A program made the translations under genes and the position numbers. From contig NC_064543.1 of assembly GCF_023856365.1 (NCBI RefSeq), positions 6,093,952 through 6,157,951 of the forward strand: a DNA stretch of 64,000 nucleotides, given 5' to 3'. Below the pieces are notes generated by a model. It was not told where the DNA came from, ran no database searches, and saw only the letters and a list, made by a program, of their open reading frames with translations. Below are positions 1-12,760 of this stretch, piece by piece. This DNA is from Brienomyrus brachyistius (taxonomy: Eukaryota; Chordata; Actinopteri; Osteoglossiformes; Mormyridae). How positions within the stretch are numbered: the stretch's first letter is position 1; each line of letters starts with the position of its first letter.

Positions 1-2927
1 CGCTCAGTTCAGTAAGTGTCCAGTCAGTCACTTCAGAGTGACGTTGGACGGTATTTATTTGAATTTTACTCCTGGCTCAAACAGCTATGTTAGGTATTCT
101 AGCGAGTCATGAATTGCTTTTGTCCTCCAGGAAATAAATGGCCGATGTTAATCACCGAGGCCCTTTTACGATCGGAGTCCTCTGCTGGTTACCCTGGCAA
201 ACACGAAGTTCTGTGAACACTAATGGTGCAAATAAATGCAACGTTACACACACACATTCGGTCAGCTGTCCAATGAAAGCTATCAGAGCACTTATTAGGT
301 TGCGTATAGCGAAATATTTAATGCACAGTTCTATAAATATGAGAGTGAAGAGATTAAAATTAGAACGACCTTGGAAAGAATATAAGGGGCCATTGAGCGC
401 TCTCTGGTATTGGGGCACAATGTGGCTCTTTATGGTTGTGCTTGTGGACTGCTCTGTAAGAAAGATTTTATGGTTCAGGCTCTACTGAATGAAATTTCCC
501 ATATGGTGTGACCTGTCAGTGACCCCCCCCCTCCCCAGACAGGCACACAACTTGTGGATTTAAGAGGAAGTCCTTCCTCTGGTCTAGTTTCAGGATATCA
601 CGCAAGCGGTACTTTCACATACGGCCGAGGCTGTTTTTAATGGGAAGAATGACCAAGGATGTGAAGTCAGACGCTTGTAGATGAGTGAAAGTCGAATGAA
701 ATGAACATCTCTGCTTTAAAAAAAAAGCTTGTTTTATAGTAATAGAGTAAATGCTATCTGCCTGATTATACAAGGTTTATTTTCTTGTTTCTTTTGGGTT
801 ACAGGATGCATTCACAGTTTTCTGACAAGCATTGATCCCATTTTTAAAAGGCACCCGGCTGGTGATGCTTTGAGGGTTTTTGTCCTGTGGAGACCCATTT
901 TGTCCCCCTTTTTAACTTTTGTAAGACTTGCCCTCCCAGCACCAGAGATGAGCCCTCGCTTGCATGTGAAGCGAGAAGGTGTTTCCCGAGACCTCCACTG
1001 TTGTCTGTACCCCTCATTTCTTGTTTCCTTGTCGGCTCTGAGCACCAAGCCCAATCTGTGGCTGAGGGAGGTGGGACACCCTACTGCCGATCTCTGCTTT
1101 AGAGCCACATAACGAGGTTAAATCAGCAAGATGCTTGACAGACTTTGTGCGTTTAAGTTGGCACTCCTTTTCTGCAGCAATTATGTGTTTTGTTTTGTAG
1201 TAGTTTTTGTACCTAAGTTTTTAGTGCTTGGGTTTCCTGTAGACTTTGGTTTGGATGAGCTCAATCAAGATCAGTAGCATCCTGTTGAGAATTTATGACT
1301 CTTGCCATCCATGTGACCTTTTGTACTGACCCGTCGCATGAATGGGGAGTTGATCTGCTTAGCTGTTCTGTCTTCAGATGTGCTCTTCGCCGTGTCTGAA
1401 AGAGGAAGCATTTTTAAAATCCCACGTCCCTCTCAGGTGTGTGTCGCCTGAATGACACGGTCAACTATTAGTGAGCGGCACATGCTGTGAGTCTTACTTT
1501 GGACCGCACTGTTACTGGCGGGTTTTCCCCTGTTGTTCATGGGAACGAGATGCTTTGCCAAGATCACCATAGCAATCCTTTCCCTTTGCCTTTCTTAAAT
1601 TGGAAGGATGCCGGCCCCTTGGGATTTGCAAGGATACAGATCGGAAAAGCCTGGAAAAATTTGAGAGCTTCCTGGCAGGTACAGCTTCTGTAATCCCACC
1701 CGCTGCATTCAGCGGGGCCGGGGCAGACTCATGGGCTCAGCCCATATCGTTTGGCATGGCTGCTGGTCTGCAGTATAGCGCCCCCACACATGCTACATCT
1801 TTACATTATCGGGAACCTTGGTGAGCAGTTCATCTTGACTCGAGGAGATACACCTGCAAATGGGAATGCAGTGCATAAAATACTGGAGGGTGGAGCTTGA
1901 GGCGACGTGGACCCGAAGTGCAGCTTTGTGGGAAAACCAGGTCGTGAGAGGTTGACCCGTGAAAGGGATGGGTGGAGCTTTGGTCCATATCAGGTGGCTT
2001 TCTGGCCCGTATCCATTAGAATGGGAGCCGGTGTCGAGTAACCAGAGACGAGAAGGTTTTAGAAACGGAAATGCTCCTTTTGTTTTATAACCACTGTGAC
2101 TCTGAATCTCGCTGTTGAGGTGTTGGGATTTATATGTCTGCTGTGTGAAGGCTGTTCACCTTTCAGCATATTTGGTCTGGCAGAGCTGTGTATCAGCGTC
2201 TGTGGCTTATACGACAATCAAGACAAATGCTTATCGAGGAAAAAAAACCTGTCGGGGTGCTGTTTTTTCAACAGAACTTTTCTACAATAGCTCTGCAGCT
2301 GGGAAATGTTTTTTTCCCCCTCCATATGTTTATTAAACCTGCCAAGAGATCTGGATGAGGACAGACTTTGAGATTCAAATTGTTTTTCTTTGGGCGTTGG
2401 GAAAAGGTAACGCCTTTCAGATTTGCCTGTTCCTGAAGCGGGCTGATTGTCGATGTGATTTCCCAGAATGGACTGTCTGCCGAACGGCCACTGGGCTGAG
2501 GGTTGGAGCACGCGAGTTGTCCACTTTTGGGACTGACGTCCAAAATGAATGTCTGTGATCCTCCGAATGCGCCCTCAAGCCATAAATAATCCGTCTCTCT
2601 GTCCCGATTGTCACAAAAATACCAAATCCTTTCCCAGGGGTCTAGCTAGCAGCTGGTCTCATTTCCTCAGTCTTCCAGTCACTCACTGGTAGCTGTCCCA
2701 CACTGGGCATTCCCAGTACCACAGATCGCCCATAAACGCTTTAGTATAATGAATCAAACCTTTTGATTGTAATGTTCATTGCCTAACATCAAGCACAGTT
2801 GGCCTTGCCATTGCAGAAAATGTGATATTAACTGTAAATGGTAAAATTAAATGTGTATGAATGTTCGATGTTAGGCTGAGGGTGAGAACTCACCCTAAAT
2901 TCTGCCCCCCGAATTCCTTCCCAATAG
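1..2927 (+). other. crtc3: crtc3 intron 1 (3' part)
   Basis: No exon is recognisable here. The stretch lies upstream of the first CRTC exon in the window (starts 2928). CRTC exon 1, which encodes the N-terminal CREB-binding coiled coil, is missing, so it must lie to the left. The open frames in this part are short, overlap on both strands and resemble no known protein. I see no clear repeat apart from ordinary homopolymer runs. Confidence 0.7.
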
Positions 2928-5900
2928 GTGCAGTTCCAGAAAATCCAACAGCTTCGTCTCTCTCAGACTCGAGCACAGTACTATGGGGGCTCACTGCCCA
3001 ACGTCAATCAGATCGGCACAGTCAACACAGACTTCCAGGTAAGTCAGGCTCTTTGTGGTGCAAGGAGGGCTTAGACCAGTAAGGGATGCTTGTTCCCCGG
3101 CCCTGCAGGCCATGCCGACTAGGATGGTGGCTGCTGCTTCATACTTACTAATAATCCCTTTCTGTTTAACAAGTGGTCACCTTTCAAATTGCTTTTGCTG
3201 CAGAATAGAATAGAATCTGCTGATGCCATGTAAATACATTTAATTTCATTATGGATGGAATATGCGTGTTCTCCACTGTCTGCTGATAGTGTTTGATGTC
3301 CAATTTATCAATGAAAAGATGTTTCATGATCTATTTAAGTATCCTATGTGGCATTTGTGTTGGTGGTTGTTGTCTGTATATAGTACTTTGTATCACAAAT
3401 TTTAACAGCACCGATAACCAGCATCATTGCTAATTGTGAATATTATCTTGTTGATCGACGTCCATTTGAAACTGTTTACTGATATGTAAAGACAGGTCCC
3501 TATTTGTTGTACCAAGGGTGTTTCGTTATGTAGTTTTACGTTTGTTTTGTAAAGCAGGCTCTGATGATGGGCTTTTTTAAAAGCCCTCAATGTGGTAATG
3601 TGTGTTTCTCATCGGACAGCGACGATATGGGTTTTTGGGTTTTTCGGCTCCCGTATGATGATTTAGTAAAACTGCAACCCTGTATGTGATATGAATGACG
3701 TGTCAAAATAAGGACCAGCAAGGAGCCTCCTTTGGGAACGCGGGAGCCCTATCCCTGCCGCTAAGCCGTTCCATCAAAGGGGGCTTGACGTGAGATCTTA
3801 GCTCGCACTCCAGTCAACCTTTAGACAAAAGTTAACAGTTCGCCCTGGGGTATGAATTTGATAGCCTCAGCTAGTGTGCGGCCATGACGACAGGGCTGGG
3901 CTCGCTTGGCTGCCCGCTGGACATGATCCTGGTGTGTAAACTGAAAGTGCTTTTGATGAAAGGCCTCATGGATAATAGCTCTTTGAGGAAGAGCAGCCCA
4001 GCGATCCTCGAAAGACGATAGCTGGCAGGATCCGAATGGAGCGTGGTATGGCCCCACCGTAGGACACATTCATAGCTCCGCCTTGTTTGGTTACGCTTGA
4101 TATCTCGAGACAATGGCCCTGTTCTTGGTGTTTCTGAGCACTGTGTTCTGTCTTGCCTCATTAAATCAAAAAAGGAAGAGGGGAGCGATATGGTGTAGGT
4201 GAAGCTGAATGATGTGGGCGGAGTCAGTGGCTCGAGTGACAAGTTGTGGGCCTGACTGGGTGCTTTCTCTCTCTCTCTCTCCCTCTCTCCCCCCTTCCCT
4301 CCTTACTAACCCCATTCCCAGGGCGCGTTCCCCACGAGCCCGGATGTCGTGCGGGGCACCCGGCACCATGGCCTCGTGGAGAGGGTCCACAGAGAGCGCA
4401 GCCGCGTGAACTCGCCTCACCGCAGGCCCATGGACAAGCACGGCCGGCAGATATCCTTTCAGGCCGTGGGTCAGGGGCGACTCTGAGCTCGCCTCCATCC
4501 AACAAGCCGATGGAGTCTTCGTGTCTGCTGCCCCCCCCCCTTCCCCCCCTTCCCCCATGGGTTCATTACAGCCCATTGACCCGGAGGTGTCATTTCTGAA
4601 GATGGTCTGTCATCTCCACGGGAAAATGATTAGGATGTTCTTCTTTATAGTCTTGTCTGAGAGAAGTAGGTTTTGAAATGGTATTCACATACTCATTACC
4701 CATGACATGTTTACATCACCATCTTACATGCACTCATCCTGTCTCGGGCAGGCTGAGAGCAGGGTTGAGTTAACCTGGGCTTTAGCACAGGCTAGCGTTT
4801 TCACAGCACGAATCAACCGCTGTTTTCCTTTTTACATTGTCCAGTGTTAGATTTTACTGGGCAAGTTAACTGCTGAAGGAAGGAGCACACCATGGGCAGG
4901 TCGGAGATGCCGGCTGATGCCTGAGCTCCCAGATCATTTCAGTGCTTGTTTTTACAGGAACCCCAACTAAGAGGCCGAACCCTTTGGGCGGGGCCTCGAC
5001 CACCATGGCACCGCCCATCTAGGGGATAACCTATCTGGTGCCATAGATTTCAGCATGTGGGATGCCCTTAGCATTACATAAGGAGGACGGTATACCTGCG
5101 TGTGAACAGCCAGCAGGATCGGGAGTCTGGCAAGCGGACGGACACGGGCGGCTCAGTGGTTGAGTGTCCTTCCTCTCTGTGTGTGTAGGACAGAGTGGTC
5201 CTGGACTCTGCACTCAAAGTGGCGCTTGGGGCTGCGAGGGGAAGTGGTTGGATTGAGAATGGTAGGCTGGCATTTGCTGAGACCATGTCCTGAAATAATC
5301 TGCGGTTTGTTTAATATTGTTTGTTGTGGTTTGGGATGTGGTTCCCTTGTTACTCAATTTGTAGATTGTTCATTGTTTCCTCTTTTTGGTTATACATCTG
5401 GGCTGAGCTTCCTCATTCCTGCCTCTGAGCCAATGGTATGGCTCGAGACAGAGTTGGGGGCGGTGGGGTTTTCCCTCTGCAAGCACGAGGCTCTCTGGCG
5501 GGGGTGTGAATGGAAGCAGGGCGGGGATGGGGCTTCTTCCCAGTTTTCTCATCATTTACCACTGGGAGCCTCGAAGCAGGATGTGCCTGACTGATCTTTT
5601 CTAGCACCCGATGATGAGACCAAATGATCGCCACTTGTGTCATTGTTAGCGGGGATAGGGCCCCAATTCAGCCCGGCCTACAGCCACTTGATGTTCCAGC
5701 ATGGAGAGGAAGGCTTCACGGCAGCATCAGGCTGCAATCTGATTTGGCCTCAATGTCTTAAACTCCAGACGCCGCTGATGGCCCCGGCTTGTACTTACAC
5801 AAATCGCGTTAGCCATGCGTGCCGAAGGGAGGCCTGACAGCTGGCCGTTGTGGCCGTCTCCGGTGCGTGCCGAAGGGAGGCCTGACAGCTGGCCGTTGTG

Positions 5901-7102
5901 GCCGTCTCCGGTGCGTGCCGAAGGGAGGCCTGACAGCTGGCCGTTGTGGCCGTCTCCGGTGCGTGCCGAAGGGAGGCCTGACAGCTGGCCGTTGTGGCCG
6001 TCTCCGGTGCGTGCCGAAGGGAGGCCTGACAGCTGGCCGTTGTGGCCATCTCCGGTGCGTGCCGGGGGGAGGCCTGACAGCTGGCCGTTGTGGCCGTCTC
6101 CGGTGCGTACCGAAGGGAGGCCTGACAGCTGGCCGTTGCGGCCGTCTCCGGTGCGTGCCGGGGGGAGGCCTGACAGCTGGCCGTTGTGGCCGTCTCCGGT
6201 GCGTGCCGGGGGGAGGCCTGACAGCTGGCCGTTGTGGCCGTCTCCGGTGCGTGCCGGGGGGAGGCCTGACAGCTGGCCGTTGTGGCCGTCTCCGGTGCGT
6301 GCCGAAGGGAGGCCTGACAGCTGGCCGTTGCGGCCGTCTCCGGTGCGTGCCGGGGGGAGGCCTGACAGCTGCCCGCTGCGGCCGTCTCCGGTGCATGCCG
6401 GGGGGAGGCCTGACAGCTGGCCGTTGTGGCCGTCTCCGGTGCGTGCCGGGGGGAGGCCTGACTGCTGCCCGTTGTGGCCGTCTCCGGTGCGTGCCGGGGG
6501 GAGGCCTGACTGCTGCCCGTTGTGGCCGTCTCCGGTGCGTGCCGAAGGGAGGCCTGACAGCTGGCCGTTGCGGCCGTCTCCGGTGCGTGCCGGGGGGAGG
6601 CCTGACAGCTGCCCGCTGCGGCCGTCTCCGGTGCGTGCCGGGGGAGGCCTGATAGCTGGCCGTTGTGGCCGTCTCCGGTGCGTGCCGGGGGGAGGCCTGA
6701 CAGCTGCCCGTTGCGGCCGTCTCCGGTGCGTGCCGGGGGGAGGCCTGACAGCTGCCCGTTGTGGCCGTCTCCGGTGCGTGCCGGGGGGAGGCCTGACAGC
6801 TGGCCGTTGTGGCCGTCTCCGGTGCGTGCCGGGGGGAGGCCTGACAGCTGGCCGTTGTGGCCGTCTCCGGTACGTGCCGGGCCCCAGCTGCTATGTGAGT
6901 GCATCTCAGTCGTGGCGGTGAGACAACAGTGTCCCTGCGCTGTGATGTGGGTGCCCGTCGTGCCCTGTCTCTCCCCCCCCCCCACATTAGCCGCCCAAGG
7001 CTTCTTAAAACCAAGGACATCTCCTCGCCTAATCCAGGACCTCTGCTTTATCTGTTAGAATCCAAGTGTCATCATGTCTGTCAGCGGTGTCAGCTAAGCA
7101 TC

Positions 7103-7192
<90 letters not shown>

Positions 7193-10100
7193 CGCGTGCA
7201 TGCGCGTGTGTGCGTGCCTGCCTCTGTGTGGCTCTCCATACGCCTCTGGCATTTCTTCATGCGTCTGTTTTTCCTCCTCCTCTCCATTTGCTGTACTTTT
7301 TTTTGCAAGCACTACACAAATTCCCCTTTCTGGCTGTTCTAAAGAAAGCTTTGAAAAATCAAGAGTTCTTTTTTTTTTCTTTCTTTTTGTTAAACGCTCA
7401 CCCACACTTTTCCCCTGATTGCGTGCTCGTCCGGCCTCCCGATGGACAGTAACCGTCGAGTCTCCTCGCAGCTTTGGCCCAAATGACTTCATTTTCCGAG
7501 ACCCAACAGATGTTTGACGGTGAAAGCGCTGGACGTTTTTCTGCCCTCTCCGTTTCTCTGGAGTCTTTTACATAATGCGAGGAATTAAACTTGGACACTT
7601 GTGAGCACTTGACAGCGAGCCATTGTCTTGCCGACCTTTGATGGAAGCTCATTTATTGTTCGATGTATGTGTCTGGCAGCCACGGTCAGATTTACATGCT
7701 GTACTTTTTCCCACTTCTAGCCACTCGTCTGCCTCGCAGTTTGTTTTTAAACGTGAGCTCCTACTTCCTGTACTGTGATTTAGCCCAAAATGTGCTGCAG
7801 TTTGCAGTGTTATAACCTCCCAGGCCAAAAAATGGCTAAAGTACCATAATATAACAATACATCGTACACAAACATAATCATAAGAAAGTCCAGGAAATAC
7901 AGGATGAGCTGGAAACTCATTCTCTAGATCACAAGAAGGTTACAAATGCAGGATTTATTTAAGAAAAGCAAATTACAGTTTTGCTAAGATAAGTGTTCTA
8001 ATGGAGAGCTTAACAGTTACTTGGTTATTTCTGAGATCTGATATGACACAGTCGTCATACCTTGGACTAAGTTTTGTCCTGGTAGTAATCCATCACTATG
8101 TGATGGCCAATCAAATACTCCAGCTGCCTTAAATAGCAAAAGATGTTCACTCATTGGGAGATTAACATGCATGGTTGGGTTAGTTCAGTTAGGTGATCAT
8201 GTGAAAGAGAGTGGAAAGAGGTGATGACTGGTCTTAGTAGCTTAAAAGCTATTTAGCATTGTTTGCTGTGTTTTATTGTTACATGGTAATTAAATGGATT
8301 AAAGTAAGATATAACTGAAGGGTCTGAATTCAACCCACTGAGCTTTTAATCACATGGTGGTTGCATCAATGGGTGGAGTCACAGCTAAGAGATCCAAGCT
8401 TCGACTGGCCTTTCCTTAACTGTGTGACGTGGAGAGCTCCCCCTACGGAAATGCCTACCTGTCTCCTCCCCCGGACAACAGCTGGCGAAGGTGAGTTACC
8501 GCCCCCCCTAACCCGTTTGGGCTCACGGTGGGTGGGAATTCGGGAAATCTGGCAGAGGGTGTCCGGGAAGGCAAAGATAACACAACACCCCCAGACGGTA
8601 ACGGGAAGCAGTGGGATCCTGGAACGTGCCCCCTTAGGAGCCTCGCGTCCCTCCCAGGCTGGGGGGCTTTTTCTGACCTCTATGAAGGTTGCATGGTCGA
8701 CAAGTAAGAATGATTTAATCGGCATGTATTCCCCATGCAAATAGGAAGCCGCTGGACTCTTCCGGGTGTCTCTGAGCCTTACAGCTGGGGGGGAGGAGGA
8801 AATCATTTGACTGCACCTGCTTATACATTTATTGAAGGAGCCCTTGTGTTTTTACGAGGGACCGACCTGAACAATCAGTAATGAGCCCCCCCCGTACGGG
8901 CCGGTTTGGGGGCAGGGAGGCCTGCAGGGGCTCCATGTTTACATACAGAGCTCTGCTGCTCTGCTGCTGTCTGCCGCCAAGCTGAGGTTAATGTGTGTTT
9001 TTATTTCTCATTTACAAAGCAAGTCTTCCACCCATGAATATTAAGAATTATCTCTCAGAATTTAATCTATTGCTGCTACATTTCGGACTGCTTAGTCACA
9101 AACTTGTCAGAACGCTCCAGAAATGTCCCCCAGCCTCACAGAGGGGGACGGACCCACTCCCTGCTAATCACGCTGCTTTGGGGAGGGGGGGTGTGCGTTA
9201 ACCCCCAGGCCCTCGCTCTTCCGCCTCCTGGCAGTCAGAGACTCTTCTGTTTCTCTCTCAGACGCCTTCCTGCAGAACAAAGACCTTTTTTTGCCTTTTG
9301 TATGATCACAGATTTCAGTCCAAATTGTCTTATGATCTCTAGGCTGGGTTGAACATTGTGATATTGGAGGAATTATTTATTATCTTTATGGATGTATGTT
9401 TGTCCTGCCTAGACTTCATAGACCTGTAAACATTTTGTATGAATCATGTACCTTTACTCTCTCTGGGTCTTGAGCTGCCAGCGGTCCTGGTGAATCCCAA
9501 TACTAACCAGCCATCTTTCTCTCTGATTTTTAACCCGCTCTTTTCTGAGAACGACAGCATTCTGCCGACTCTGCCCCCCCGTGTGGCACTAACACCCCTT
9601 TGCACCTTCACCGGTCAGGTGTCCCAGAACAGACTGTGCTCACAGCCTGAGCCAGACTCCTGCTCCAAAGCGGGCAGCTGAGGAGTGCCGAGTGCTGGGG
9701 TCCGTCTGGAATGGAGACGTGCTTAGCATCTGCTTGCCTGGCTTCTATCCAGTCTGCTGCATGGGAGCCTTTTCCCTGTCGTTTCCCTCTCCGTGTGTCT
9801 GCATCCGCTGGAGACTCGCGCCCTCGCGATTCCGCCCTCGGAAACGCCGGGAGCAGTTTGCTGAAATGTCACCCGAGCAGATCCTAGCAGAGTTTGCTTG
9901 CATGCGGCTCATCTTAAAGGGTTTATTGGAATTGTAGTATTAGCTGCAGGTAGTGGAGGTGTATGTGTTGGTGCGTTTGCATGGCTGCGCATGTGTGTGG
10001 TTGGAGCCCTGTGCTGCTGCGTGAGATTTCTGCAGCTGCACAGACCCTGCGGAAAATTTTAAGTAATTTATTTTTTTTAAAACAAATTTTATTTTATTGT

Positions 10101-12719
10101 AATGATGTGGGGTGGCCCTGACCCCTAGACCCCAGGTGCCCCTTGGACCAGGTGCCCGCAGCGTAGGGGGTCCGAGGTACCTGTGTCTCAGTGAAATGTG
10201 GCCCATTTGTGAGAACGCGGCCGTCCACCAGCCGCCGCTGTCACATTCTCCCACATCCTTGTCTTTGCAGCAGCCTGTCCTCCTTTGGGTCAGTCCATTC
10301 AGCCCTCACTAGGACTGTGTGTTTTCGTCGCTTCTTCCCACAGGGCCTATACCCCCCGCCCCGGTGACTGGGTGGACCGGCCTACCCAGGGTCCATGGGC
10401 CTGTCCCTGTGGAGTGCAGCTGGGCTGGATTGGCAGCCCGGGGTCAGCACCGCTCTCGCGGTCCCACGCTCCCCCCCCCCCCCAGCCGCAGATAGCCCTT
10501 CCACTGCGCTGGGCCCAGACATAGATGAGACGTCAGCTAGCTGTCCTGTGTCTTTATCCTTGCGGGTTTCTCCCGCGGGTTGCCTGGACGCCAGCATGGA
10601 CCCTACAGTGAGAATGAAGCAGCCTCCCATGGGGGGGGGGGGGGGGAGGGGCCCTCCAGAATATCAAAGCTGCCATAGGTCGCGAAAGACCGGAATCATG
10701 CGAGAGGTCTGCCTGTCATGCCTGTGGACTCGTGTGGGGGGGGGGGGGGGGTTTCTCCCACCAAAGCAGCCGTGGGCGACTCCTAGAACCCCCCGTAGGG
10801 TCATTCCGTGAGTATGCTAGGCCAGGTGGGCATGCGGTGAGGCCCTGTCCTTCGTGGGGGGGGGGGGGGGTATCAACCGTGACACATCTGCGCTGCTTCC
10901 CCAGGGACTGCCGCATTCAAAGTATGCCCCCCCCCGACTGTATTCAGTTCAGGGGGCGTGCCTTTTTCGGAATATACTTGGTCATTTTAAGTTTCTCCAG
11001 CACGTGTTCCTTGTTGCACGCCAGAACCTTCTGGAGTTTTGTTTACAGTGAAGCTGCTGTCAGATTGGCTCATGCACCAGCTGTTCCGCTTCCTCAGGTT
11101 AACCTGGGTCTCAGGGTTTGCCTTTCCATGCCCTTCTGCCCTGACCATCCAGTGCCCCAGTCTCCTGTTCTGTGACTCCTCACCTGAGTCCCTTTCAGCC
11201 TGCCCTCTCAGCTCTCCTCCTCTACTAACCCCCACCAGGGCGGCGCCGTGGTCCACTCGTGGTTTTAAACTGTGGTGTTTCCATTTCCAAAGGGATCAGC
11301 AGCCCTGGAGCGAAGAGAAACGGCATGGATTTAGATTAATGTCGCAGCTCAACAGGTGACCTCTGACCCCAACCTACGAAAGGGTCCCTCCTCCGTTTCT
11401 CTCTCTCCATTTGATGCTCCTTTCATTCTGCACTCTTTCCTCATCATTTTGGTTTATTGTTCTCAGTGCTGGAGTCTCCTTATGACTGAAGTAATCAATC
11501 ACATGACCAGGTTAAAGTCACCTGACACGGGGTTATGAGGCTCAGCCTCATGTCCTGCTCTTTCACCTCCGGCAGCAGGTGGAATTGTCCAGCTGCATTA
11601 ACGTTGAACAGATGCCACAGACACACCTCCCTTTGTTGCTGGGGGGGCTTGTGATGTGATATGGCTGAGAAGTATAGACACAGCTCTCCGACACACGGCC
11701 CCCCATGGGGTCTCTGTGATGCCTGCATGCCGCCTTCCACTCACCGCCACCTCCCCTTCCCCCACAGGACAAACTCCGACTCCGCCCTCCACACGAGCGC
11801 CATGAACCCCAACCCTCAGGACCCGTTTGGGCCAGAGCAGCAGTTGGGCAGGGTACCACCCCAGCGTAACGGTGAGTGTAGTTTGGGCGCTGGCCTTCAG
11901 CGGGACCTTGGCCGCGTGTCCCTTTTGCCGCTGCACCCCCCGCTGTTTTCACCTTGCATCGCATTGTTGGATGCGAGCCTCACTTCACTGTTGAGGCAGG
12001 AGTTCAGATGGAGGCTTTGTAACGGATTGTGGTTGTTTGTTTAGCCAACAAGCTTAAACAGGATATCGAGGGAAGATCCTGGCGAGGCCTTATTGCATGT
12101 TGTCAGCATGTTTTTTGGGGGGAGGGAGGTCTGTGTAGCAGAGAGACCCCCCCCGTGCTCTGTGCATCAGTCCCCCGGCCACGAGGGGCGACTCCATGGA
12201 CCTGAGCTGTGAGACACCTTCAGCCAGGCGTCTTCTCCCAGCATCCTGCCCCTAATTCGCGCCTCTACAGGATTACATAGCGCCACCAGCCTTCTGTCTC
12301 GCAGGCGTTTCCTCCCCCAGGGTAGTGGGCCTAGCCAAGGGGGGGGGCGTGGGCAGGCCACTGGCAACGAGCCGTGCGTGTGGGAGGGCAGGGGGCAGGA
12401 GCAGAATGGAGCTCTGTTTGCCTGGGCGGGAAACAGTCGTGCTCACTCTCCCTCTCTCCAGCTCACTCTCCCTCTCTCCAGCTCACTCTCCCTCTCTCCA
12501 GCTCACTCTCCCTCTCTCCAGCTCACTCTCCCTCTCTCCAGCTCACTCTCCCTCTTTTTCTCTCTCTCTGGTTCACTCACTCTCTCTCCACCCCCCCTTC
12601 TCCCTCTCTCTCTCCCTCTCTTTCTCTCCAGCTCACTCTCTCCATGCCTGACTCTGTTTATCCCTCTCCTGCCTTCTGTTCCCTCTGACAGCCAGCTCAG
12701 AGCGGCAGCGCCCCCCCCT

Positions 12720-12760
<41 letters not shown>

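Larger units (their letters stand above)
4451..8428 (+). promoter_or_regulatory. crtc3: U12-type AT-AC intron of crtc3
   Basis: The exon ends in CGGCAG at 4450 and the intron opens with ATATCCTTT, the exact minor-spliceosome AT-AC donor consensus. The only fitting acceptor is AC at 8427-8428. It is preceded by TTCCTTAAC at 8412-8420, a perfect U12 branch-point sequence about 9-10 nt from the splice site. The join is in frame and gives [18 protein letters not shown], which matches the CRTC family. No GT donor at this boundary gives a comparable protein. The intron is 3,978 bp and contains the 48-bp minisatellite and a TG microsatellite. Confidence 0.9.

Noticed and set aside
4166..4599. Several open frames of 93-136 residues around the crtc3 exon at 4322-4450
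   Set aside because: They are alternative-frame or opposite-strand shadows of the exon and the flanking CT-rich tract.
5795..7020. Open frames of 396 and 403 residues (minus) and 368 residues (plus) made of 16-residue repeats
   Set aside because: They are produced by the 48-bp minisatellite, whose unit length is divisible by three and free of stops in several frames on both strands. They lie inside a crtc3 intron and have no splice or start support.
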